Below, piece after piece: positions 1 through 6,161 of a stretch of DNA of 9,184 bases. The position numbers were made by a program, and so were the translations under genes. Positions within the stretch are counted from its first letter, which is position 1; each line of letters starts with the position of its first letter. A model generated the notes under the pieces. It worked only from the letters and a program-made list of their open reading frames with translations, had not been told where the DNA came from and searched no databases. Source of the stretch: Pseudomonadota bacterium (lineage in GTDB: Bacteria; Desulfobacterota; Desulfobulbia; Desulfobulbales; SURF-16); contig JAUVQZ010000112.1 of assembly GCA_030597865.1 (NCBI GenBank), positions 1-9,184 of the forward strand. The letters are read 5' to 3'.

Positions 1-1763
1 GAAGAACCAGTCGCCAACCTCATTGGCGTTAAATTCGATGACGGTGGTGGTCATGGGGGCAACATCCATCGTGTGTTTCAGCGGCGAGTACTCCCCCTGG
101 CCATTGACCAGCCGGAAAAAATGGCCGTGCAGATGCATGGGGTGGTGCATCATGGTGCGGTTGATCATGATAAAGCGGACAATCTCACCCGCCTTGATGC
201 GGATGAGAGTCACTCTCAGAAAGTGTTTTGTTGTTCAGGGTCCAGACGTAGCGCTCCATATCGCCATCAAGGGTGAGGCGGATATCGCGCCTCGGTTGTT
301 TGGGGTGGAAGGCGGTTTTGGCCAGGGCGCGCAGTTCCTTATATGGTGTGGGCGGTCGGCGCGGGTCCATGCCGTCCACAGCCAGTTCGCCGGCTGAAGA
401 GGTGTCAGCAGCGAGGATGCCGAAATTGGTGGCAAACCGCCTGCCGCCCCGTTCAGGAATGGCTGGTTGGCCGTGGGCCATCTCCAGAGACGGCTGTTGA
501 TGGTTGCCATGGCCCTGCTGGGTCAAAGGCATCTGGTGCCGGGCCTGGTCAGCCATGCCTTGATGGCCACCCATGTCGTGGCCGGCAGGATTACGGTGGT
601 TGCCATCTCCCATCCCTTGCATGCCATCCATGTCATCCATGCCCGCCATGCCGGGCTGGTCGAGCTCCCCCCGTTCAACCTTGGCATCCTCCATGCCCAT
701 GGAGCCTGCCGGGGTCAGGGCAAAGATATCTGCCAGCCTAAAATGGCCCATGCCCTGATAGAGGTTGGGCTTGGGGAGATTGGTGGCATACCTTTTATGG
801 CCGCTGCCAAGCCAGACAGAGGCATAGCCGGAGCCGTCGTGGGCGGTGGCCCGCAGCTCATAGGAACCATGTTCCGGTATGGTGACCAGCACATCATAGG
901 TCTCGGCAACGCCAATTAAAAAGCGCTTGGTGTTGACATCATTAACCCGCTGGCCGTCTGCGGCGATAATGGTCATGGGGCCGCCGGCAAACTCCAGGTG
1001 GAAATAGGTGGTTGCCGAGCCGTCAATGATCCTCAGCCGCACCGTTTCCCCCGGCTCAGCCCCTAAAAACGTTTCGGCCTCACCGTTGGCCAGAAAGCAG
1101 TCATAGGCGACATCGGCAATATCCATGGGGGGCATGCGCTGCAGCTCCCTGGTGAAATAATCGCCCAGTTTGCCGGCATGGGCCGCGCCGAAGATGCTTT
1201 GAGCGCTGCCCTTTTCAAGGGAGTACCATTCGCTGCCCCGCTTCAGGGTGCGCAATACGGCATGGGGATCCTCATCTGTCCAGTCAGAGAGAAGGACCAC
1301 ATGCTCTCGCTCCGCAGCCACTGTTGAGGTCTGCGGTTCTATGACAATGGAGCCATAGCCCCCGTTGTTCCTGGAGGTTGGTGTGGGAGTGGTACCAGTA
1401 GGTGCCGCTTTGACGGATGGGAAATTCGTAGGTAAAGGTGGTGTTGGCGGCAATGGGCGGAAAGCTGATGTTGGGGACGCCATCCATCTCCGGCGGCACC
1501 AGGAGACCGTGCCAGTGGATGGAGGTCTCCACATTCATCCGGTTGTGGACCTGGATCCTGGCCAGGTCGCCCTCTTTGAAGGTAAGGGTGGGGCCGGGAA
1601 TGCCACCATTGATGGTCATGGCAGGAACGGCCTTGCCGGTGAAATTGACCTCTTTTTGCTCGATGGTCAGCTCGTACTCAATGGTGGCGGCCTGGGGGGA
1701 GGGGCCGGAGGAAAGGAGGCCAGCAACAAGTAAGGCGGTAATGAAAATTTTGAAACGGACCAT
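1..1763 (-). pseudogene. CopA/PcoA-type multicopper oxidase, two frameshifts, C-terminus beyond window edge
   Basis: Periplasmic multicopper oxidase of the kind that oxidises Cu(I) or binds copper in resistance systems. The start at 1763 has a strong Shine-Dalgarno and a Sec-like signal peptide (about residues 1-26, no twin arginine, although many CopA proteins use Tat). The first frame carries HWHG (83-86) and HSH (125-127), which are type 2/3 copper ligands. After a frameshift at 1359-1363 the second frame gives YGSIVIEP, DWTDEDP and VAETYDV, then a 76-residue Met/His-rich stretch (473-700; 11 Met, 7 His), then DGDMERYVWTLNNK. A second shift near 205-208 leads to a third frame with VRFIMINRTMM and HHPMHLHGHFF, running to position 1 at GDWFF, just before the expected HCH cysteine cluster. 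Rejoined, about 586 residues are visible, near family length. Both shifts go the same way (+1 or -2). It is either a recent pseudogene or an intact gene with sequence errors. The oxidase family is certain; the exact substrate is not. Confidence 0.88.
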
Positions 1764-1769
1764 GGGGGA

Positions 1770-1777
1770 ACCTCCTT
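1770..1777 (-). promoter_or_regulatory. Shine-Dalgarno of the multicopper oxidase
   Basis: The minus strand reads AAGGAGGT, a full match to the anti-Shine-Dalgarno core, ending six bases before the ATG at 1763. It fixes the start codon, and shows that the translation signal is intact although the reading frame is not. Confidence 0.8.
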
Positions 1778-1893
1778 GCCGAAGTTCTAAAGACCAGCCA
1801 TCTATCCAGCCAGTGAAAATTTTTTTAAAAGAGATACAGATGTATGATGCGTTGTTAGGGTAGGTTAGCTCATTTTTTCATGGGAGGGCAAGG

Positions 1894-1909
1894 TGTGATA
1901 TCTATCATG
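1894..1909. promoter_or_regulatory. Possible CRP/FNR-family binding site
   Basis: The sequence is TGTGA, six bases (TATCTA), then TCATG, compared with the CRP-type consensus TGTGA-N6-TCACA: one perfect half and three of five bases in the other. It lies 131 bases upstream of the oxidase start and about 270 upstream of the peroxidase start. CRP/FNR-type control of respiratory and peroxidase genes is common, but a single degenerate match can arise by chance. Confidence 0.22.
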
Positions 1910-1980
1910 AATCTCCTGACCAAGGGGCCGGGCAGGTCCTTCTACCGGTCTAGTACAGTGTAAACTTTAAATCTTTGAAT

Positions 1981-2059
1981 AGGTGTTTAGCGGTTTAGGC
2001 TGTTAGGGGCGCTAGACATAAGCCCATGCACCCCTAACAGCCTAAACCGCTAACAACCT
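1981..2059. repeat. 29-bp near-perfect inverted repeat (large hairpin)
   Basis: The left arm at 1981-2009 and right arm at 2031-2059 are reverse complements with two adjacent mismatches near the outer end; the inner 23 pairs (1987-2009 with 2031-2053) are perfect. The loop is 21 bases. The right arm has an 8-bp rhythm, CTAACAGC, CTAAACCG, CTAACAAC, CTGAAGAG, starting at 2034. No U-tract follows on either strand, so it is a poor intrinsic terminator, and it sits upstream of both genes. It may be a dispersed palindromic element (REP or MITE-like) or a protein-binding or RNA structure. Its nature is unknown. Confidence 0.8.
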
Positions 2060-2096
2060 GAAGAGCGAACATGGTTCACTTAACCAAGACCTGATA

Positions 2097-2127
2097 TTGA
2101 CACAGGTGCGAAGATTAAAGGTTTATT
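2097..2127 (+). promoter_or_regulatory. Weak sigma-70-like promoter candidate for the peroxidase
   Basis: A perfect TTGACA (-35) at 2097-2102 is followed after 19 bases by TTTATT (2122-2127), which matches four of six bases of the -10 consensus. The spacer is longer than the usual 17. It lies 51 bases upstream of the proposed GTG start, on the correct strand. It is only suggestive. Confidence 0.25.
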
Positions 2128-2163
2128 TTGCACTAGGTTATATGGGTAATCAGCGTAACGTAA

Positions 2164-2170
2164 AGGGAGG
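2164..2170 (+). promoter_or_regulatory. Shine-Dalgarno selecting the GTG start of the peroxidase
   Basis: AGGGAGG ends seven bases before the GTG at 2178. This favours 2178 over the ATG at 2097 in the same frame, and over the GTG at 2172, which would be only one base away. The 2178 start also places a signal peptide at the exact N-terminus. Confidence 0.7.
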
Positions 2171-2177
2171 TGTGAGG

Positions 2178-3658
2178 GTGAAGAGAACCATTTTGTTGGC
2201 CGTGGGCGGGGCTGTCGCCCTCCTTGCCTTTGCAGGCCCTGGTTGTCTGAAGCAGCCTGGTAAAGAGGTTGGCCATTTGGATAGGCAGCTTGCCACGGTT
2301 ATCAAGGCCCACGCCTTGAGCGGCGATCCCAGCCGGGGCAGAGAACTGGCTGAAATTGACAGTCCCCTGGCCCAGCTGGGCATGAAGCTGTTTTTCTCAA
2401 AATCCCTCAGCCTGGGGCGGGATACGGCTTGCGCCAGCTGCCATCATCCCTTCCTCGGAGGTGGAGACGATCTTCCCCTGCCCATCGGCGTTGAGGCGGT
2501 TAAAAACGATATTCTCGGTGAGGGACGAATCCATCCGGGCGGTGTTTTCACCGTGCCCAGGAATTCCCCCACCACCTTTAATGCAGGCCTGTGGCAAAGG
2601 GCCCTGTTCTTTGACGGTCGGGTGGAGGTTGTGGCAAATGGGCAGGGCCATTTGGCAATACGGACACCGGATTCCGATTTTGGGGTGGCAGATCCCCAGG
2701 CCGGCCAGAGTCTCCTTGAGGCCCAGGCGCGATTCCCGGTGACTGCCGTGGCTGAGATGCGTGGCAGATTTCCTGGGGTCAGGCCAGATGTCAAAAAAGA
2801 CCGGCACGATGTGCGCCGGCGTCTGGAGGAGCGCCTTGCCGGAAATAGCAGGGATGGCGGAGAAGGTACGTCAAAGTGGTCTGCAGAATTCAGAGGCGCC
2901 TTTCCTGACTCTAAAAACTCCCAACCCCTGATAAGTTTCGCCAATATCGCAAGGGCCATCAGCGCCTATGAGGAGTCCCAGCTCTTTGTCAACAGCCTTG
3001 GCAAGCCTATGTCCAGGGTGATGACGCTGCCATAGGCCAATCTGCTAAACAAGGAGCGCTCCTCTTTTATCAAGGGATTGATCAGGGCGGCGCCGGCTGC
3101 AGCGCCTGTCATGGCGGTGATTTTTTCAGCGATGAAAAATACCATGTGTTGTGCATCCCCCAGGTGGGGGTTGGTAAGGGTGACGGCAAGACCGGTACCG
3201 ATGATTTTGGTCGCTTCCGGGAAACCGGCAATCCTGCGGATATGCATGCCTTCCGTACGCCATCCCTCCTCAACGTTGAGGTCACAGGTCCATACGGACA
3301 TACAGGTTTTTATGCAACGTTAGGAGAGGTTGTCCGCCATCATTTTTCCCCGGAAAAGGCCGTTGCCAGATCCAATTTTAGCGACCTTGATCCCATGATT
3401 CCAGGTAAGGCTGCCGAGAAAAACACCAGGGCTGTCCTGGACCATCTTGAAAAAAATAAGGCCCTCGGCCTACCGGTCATTGCTGAGATTTCTTTGGGGG
3501 ATGGGGAGCTTGCCGATATTGTCAATTTTCTAAAATCCCTCACCGACCCCTGCGTCAAAGACAGGGGGTGTCTCGGGCAATGGGTTCCTGGCCCTGATTG
3601 GCGGGATCCCGAGGGCTCTCTGCTCAGGGCCCTTGATGGCCAGGGCCAGCCCTTATAG
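2178..3658 (+). pseudogene. Diheme cytochrome c peroxidase (MauG/CcpA family), one frameshift
   Basis: Exported diheme enzyme of the bacterial cytochrome c peroxidase/MauG family, which reduces peroxide or oxidises a partner protein in the periplasm. From the GTG at 2178 the protein begins with a signal segment (KRTILLAVGGAVALLAFAG); cleavage could follow AFA, and the GPGC sequence is a poor lipobox. The first heme site is CASCHH (residues 85-90, codons from 2430). Family sequences RNSPTTFNAGLWQRALFFDGR, VAEMRG and ISFANIARAISAYE follow. At 2996-2999 one base appears lost: AACAGC..TGGCAA should read as NSxWQAYVQGD, but the original frame runs to a stop at 3033-3035. The next frame gives the second heme CSACH (3098-3112), PQVGVGKGDG, FRTPSLLNVEVTGPYGH and a normal stop at 3656. 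Rejoined length is about 493 residues. The stretch GEVVRHHFSPE has no Met, so the sixth heme ligand may differ from classical CcpA; this point is uncertain. Confidence 0.88.
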
Positions 3659-3747
3659 GAGCATTGCTGAACAGTTACAGTAAGGCGTTTGGCGAACCTA
3701 TGGGCTTTTCGCTGAATAGTTGCTGTGGGTGAAGGGCTTTGGGTTTC
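3659..3747. other. Convergent intergenic spacer
   Basis: This 89-bp spacer lies between the stop codons of the peroxidase (plus) and the J-domain gene (minus). It holds an imperfect direct repeat, GCTGAACAGTT (3666-3676) and GCTGAATAGTT (3710-3720), and two GGGCTTT copies. I see no stable GC-rich hairpin with a U-tract, so no intrinsic terminator can be called for either gene. Confidence 0.45.
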
Positions 3748-4815
3748 TTATGTACGCTTCTTGCCGGCCAGCAGGCGATTATAGGCCTCGGTGAGGCGGA
3801 CAAAGATCTCATGGTCGCCGCCGGTGTCGGGGTGGAGGCGCATGGCCTGCCGACGGTAGAGGCGGGTGAGCTGGCTTTTGCTCATCTGTTTTAACGCGTC
3901 CAGACTGGTGTGGAAAATATCCTGATACTCCGCACTGCTGATCTTCTCCGTTGACTCCGGAAAGCTGAATTTGCGGTGATCGTTCATGAAGCCACGGAGG
4001 TGATCGTCAAGCAGGGGGTTGCCGCCATAGCCGTAATCCACCCAGAGGCAGAGGTAGCGCTGGAGATACTCCGGTAGATTCGAGCCTTTTCGCATACCTT
4101 GCCAGAACGACAGGTTGTCGTTCAGGGCGCAGAGTTCCTGAATAAAGAAGGCATCCACCTCGTCCTCTTCAAGCATCTGGGGGGCCTGGCGGACGTAGGA
4201 TTGGTCAAAAAAACGGGCCAGGTGAAAAATGGTAAAGAGATAGTCGCGCACCTCATCCTCGGCCAGGGTCTCCCGCTCCTGTTCGACAAAATATTGTTCC
4301 CGCTGGTCGCGGCCCATGCCAAGCAGCTTCCGGGCGACCTTGCCGGGAAGCTGGTAAAGGCGGCCCTGATCAATGGCCCCGTAGAGCAGGTAGTGGAGAC
4401 GGCGGCGGTCAAAATCGTCAATGTCGCTGATGATTGCCCCTTCCTGGTCTGCGGTCAGCGGTGCACTCCGCATATCCGTGCGACCGCAGAAACGCTCCAG
4501 GTTTTGGCGGACAACGGGTTTGACAAAGGAATAGAGCAGCTCTTCCAGCCGTTCCTCACCATCTTCCACCAGCATCTCAATCCGGTCAATCAGCTCTTCA
4601 GCAATATAAAATCCCTGCTCACCAATATAGACGATGTACTGCTCCGGGTCAGTGCCCAGCTCAAAGACCTGGCGGCACACCAGGCATTTCTGTCTGTCAT
4701 CCCAACAGGAGAGGCGCAGAAAATAGGCAGGGGGCTGGGTCATGACCTCACGGGCCAGGTAGAGCCATGGCTTATAGGGAGGGAGAAATGTGGGTGGGGA
4801 GATGGTGTCGGCCAT
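3748..4815 (-). CDS. Uncharacterised protein with C-terminal J domain
   Basis: The 355-residue cytoplasmic protein shows no signal peptide or membrane segment. Residues 300-351 form a J domain: helix II KSQLTRLYRRQAMRL, the diagnostic HPD (328-330) followed by TGGD, and helix III HEIFVRLTEAYNRLLAGK. J domains stimulate the ATPase of DnaK/Hsp70, so this is likely a specialised co-chaperone. The other 300 residues match no family I recognise. They contain CLVC (C44-C47), a single CxxC that could bind metal only with further ligands, and are rich in acidic and aromatic residues and helical in appearance. There is no Gly/Phe linker or DnaJ zinc domain. The start at 4815 lacks a clear Shine-Dalgarno; the Met at residue 25 is an alternative preceded by GTGAGG. 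It lies last in the minus-strand series, 144 bases after the exonuclease, with a candidate terminator between, so it is probably transcribed separately. A minus-strand TACAAT (4884-4889) could be its -10 box. Confidence 0.85.
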   Translation of the reverse strand: MADTISPPTFLPPYKPWLYLAREVMTQPPAYFLRLSCWDDRQKCLVCRQVFELGTDPEQYIVYIGEQGFYIAEELIDRIEMLVEDGEERLEELLYSFVKPVVRQNLERFCGRTDMRSAPLTADQEGAIISDIDDFDRRRLHYLLYGAIDQGRLYQLPGKVARKLLGMGRDQREQYFVEQERETLAEDEVRDYLFTIFHLARFFDQSYVRQAPQMLEEDEVDAFFIQELCALNDNLSFWQGMRKGSNLPEYLQRYLCLWVDYGYGGNPLLDDHLRGFMNDHRKFSFPESTEKISSAEYQDIFHTSLDALKQMSKSQLTRLYRRQAMRLHPDTGGDHEIFVRLTEAYNRLLAGKKRT

Positions 4816-4901
4816 GGGGCAAGCTTAATATGGCCGCAGTCATGGATGCAAGGAGTTTGCTGGCCTGAAAAGTCACACCCCTTATTGTAGCTTTCCTACG
4901 G

Positions 4902-4927
4902 AAAAACAAACCCTCTTTGGTCAGGGT
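4902..4927 (-). terminator. Candidate intrinsic terminator of the exonuclease gene
   Basis: On the minus strand, 33 bases beyond the stop at 4960, ACCCT (4923-4927) can pair with AGGGT (4910-4914) across an eight-base loop, followed directly by TTGTTTTT. The stem is only five pairs, so termination may be partial, but position and U-tract fit. It would separate the exonuclease from the J-domain gene. Confidence 0.42.
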
Positions 4928-4959
4928 GGGATGGGAAGAGGCGAAAGGATGTATAAGCC

Positions 4960-6000
4960 TCAGAAGAGTGAGGGTTGTTTGCTTGGAGGCAAAGGCTCTG
5001 GCAGACTCTCAGTAGCTTCAGGTGCTGGCTCCTCCTGAGTCTGGGCGCTACGGCCCTTGACAAAGAGGAAGCGTTCCAGGCTACGCTGGTAGTCGCTCCA
5101 CTGATAGCCCTCCCCCTTGGCCTGGTCGCTCACCTTTTCAATGGTGTTGATCTTGGCGTCCAGATCATCAATGAAGTTAAGGGCAAAGCCCTCCAGGAGC
5201 ATGGGCAGGGTGGGGGAGCCAAAGTCGTGGCGGCCATGGTGGCTTAATATGAGATGCTTGATGCGCACGGCCAGCTCTTCCGGGAAGTCCTTGATGGTAT
5301 TGATTCGTTCCTGGACCATCTCCACCCCCATGACCATATGGCCCATGAGGCGGCCGCTATCCGAGTAGTCAAAGCAATGGGAGTCAAAGGAGAACTCCTT
5401 TATTTTGCCGATATCGTGGAGCATGGCCCCGGCCATGAGCAGGGAGCGGTCCAGGGAGGGATAGAGTCTGCCCACCGCATCTGCCAGCCGGGCCACCCCC
5501 AGGGTGTGCTCCAGGAGGCCGCCCAGGTAGGCGTGGTGCATCATCTTGGCGGCCGGCGCCTTCTTGAAGAGGGCGAAAAACCCCTCATCCTCAAAGAAGG
5601 TGAGCAGCAGTTTCTTGATAAAGGGGTCGCTGACGCCCTTGGCCAGGGCCAGAAACTCGGCAGCCAAGGCCTCAAGGTCATATTTGGAGCTGGACACAAA
5701 GGCGCTGAAATCCACCTCCCCATCGGGGATACGCTGTATCTCGGTGATGGAGAGCTGCAGGGCGTTGCGATAGGAGGAACATCTGGCCTTGATAGCAATT
5801 ACGGCCCCGGCCGGGCAATGGGGCTCATGTTTCTCGGCCCGGTCCCAGACCTTGGCGACAATCTCCCCCGACTTATCCATCAGCTTGACGGAGAGGTAGG
5901 GCTTACCGGCCTTGGTCTCCAACTTACTGACCTCCTGGACCATGAACAGGTTTTCGACCACCTGGCCGTCTTTGATGTCAGAGATGAAGAGGGTTTTCAT
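4960..6000 (-). CDS. YhaM-like 3'-5' exonuclease (OB-fold plus HD domain)
   Basis: The 346-residue protein matches the YhaM/CBF1 architecture: an N-terminal OB-fold nucleic-acid binding domain (about 15-90; AGKPYLSVKLMDKSGEIVAKVWD) and a metal-dependent HD phosphohydrolase domain (about 150-290). HD residues visible are MMHHAYLGGLLEHT (H155/H156, H165), LHDIGKIKEF (H195-D196), LSHHGRHDFGSP (H254-H255) and FIDDLDAK. YhaM-family enzymes degrade RNA, and in some cases DNA, from the 3' end. A Pro/Glu-rich tail (about 316-340) ends in KQPSLF. The start at 6000 is chosen because MKTLFISDIKDG is how I know related proteins to begin. The frame stays open up to an ATG at 6141, but that 47-residue extension only translates repeat DNA. 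No Shine-Dalgarno precedes 6000; the leader is pyrimidine-rich. It lies 161 bases downstream of purL. Confidence 0.9.
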   Translation of the reverse strand: MKTLFISDIKDGQVVENLFMVQEVSKLETKAGKPYLSVKLMDKSGEIVAKVWDRAEKHEPHCPAGAVIAIKARCSSYRNALQLSITEIQRIPDGEVDFSAFVSSSKYDLEALAAEFLALAKGVSDPFIKKLLLTFFEDEGFFALFKKAPAAKMMHHAYLGGLLEHTLGVARLADAVGRLYPSLDRSLLMAGAMLHDIGKIKEFSFDSHCFDYSDSGRLMGHMVMGVEMVQERINTIKDFPEELAVRIKHLILSHHGRHDFGSPTLPMLLEGFALNFIDDLDAKINTIEKVSDQAKGEGYQWSDYQRSLERFLFVKGRSAQTQEEPAPEATESLPEPLPPSKQPSLF

Positions 6001-6005
6001 AAAGG

Positions 6006-6095
6006 CAAGGATGTTGAAAAGGATGAAGGATGAGGGTTGGAAGAAACAAGGATGTTGAAAAGGATGAAGGATGAGGGTTGGAAGAAACAAGGATG
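6006..6095. repeat. 41-bp tandem duplication within a heptamer array
   Basis: Two identical 41-bp units lie at 6006-6046 and 6047-6087, followed by the first eight bases of a third (6088-6095). Each unit is itself made of degenerate heptamers related to AAGGATG. The period is not a multiple of three. The array ends five bases before the exonuclease start codon, so it forms the 5' leader of that gene. Confidence 0.92.
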
Positions 6096-6158
6096 AAGGC
6101 TGAGGAATGAAGGATGAAAGCCGTTCTTTTACCTCCTTCATTCCCAGCCTTCATCCTT
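6089..6158 (-). repeat. Imperfect inverted repeat after purL; possible terminator or processing hairpin
   Basis: The arm at 6089-6114 pairs with 6134-6158 with one single-base bulge (CTGAGGAATG against CTGGGAATG), giving about 25 pairs around a 19-base loop. Both arms are AAGGATG-type heptamers. On the minus strand it starts four bases after the purL stop and is followed by TTGTTTCTT, a weak U-rich run. It could attenuate or end purL transcription, or protect the mRNA 3' end. Equally it could be a mobile palindromic repeat with no role. Confidence 0.7.
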
Positions 6159-6161
6159 ATC

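Larger units (their letters stand above)
1764..2177. other. Divergent intergenic region between oxidase and peroxidase
   Basis: About 0.41 kb separate the two start codons, so promoters for both directions should lie here. I find no credible small gene: no open frame combines a ribosome site with family-like sequence. It contains a large inverted repeat (1981-2059), a CRP/FNR-like dyad (1894-1909), a TTGACA hexamer (2097-2102) and a run of seven T after AAAA at 1816-1826. The region is more AT-rich than the flanking genes, as expected for regulatory DNA. No metal-responsive operator of a recognised type is convincing. Confidence 0.6.

Noticed and set aside
1954..1962. TACAGTGTA, resembling the CopY copper operator TACANNTGTA
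   Set aside because: The spacer is one base instead of two, only one copy is present, and CopY repressors are typical of Firmicutes rather than this kind of organism.
2097..2177. Longer peroxidase start at the ATG at 2097
   Set aside because: It would add 27 residues ahead of a signal peptide, has no Shine-Dalgarno and overlaps a possible -35 box; the GTG at 2178 has a well-spaced AGGGAGG.
4099..4890. Long plus-strand open frame (263 codons) opposite the J-domain gene
   Set aside because: It is antisense to a gene with a clear HPD motif, has no recognisable domain and starts without a ribosome site; GC-rich coding DNA often gives such open antisense frames.
5254..6033. Plus-strand open frame opposite the exonuclease
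   Set aside because: It mirrors the HD-domain gene, its sequence is low in recognisable structure, and it runs into the repeat array.
6131..6138. Perfect AAGGAGGT on the minus strand as a ribosome site
   Set aside because: No ATG, GTG or TTG follows within a usable distance; it lies in the hairpin region and is probably chance within repeat DNA.
6001..6141. 47-residue N-terminal extension of the exonuclease from an ATG at 6141
   Set aside because: The extension only translates the heptamer and 41-bp repeats, the two copies read in different frames, and family members begin near MKTLF.
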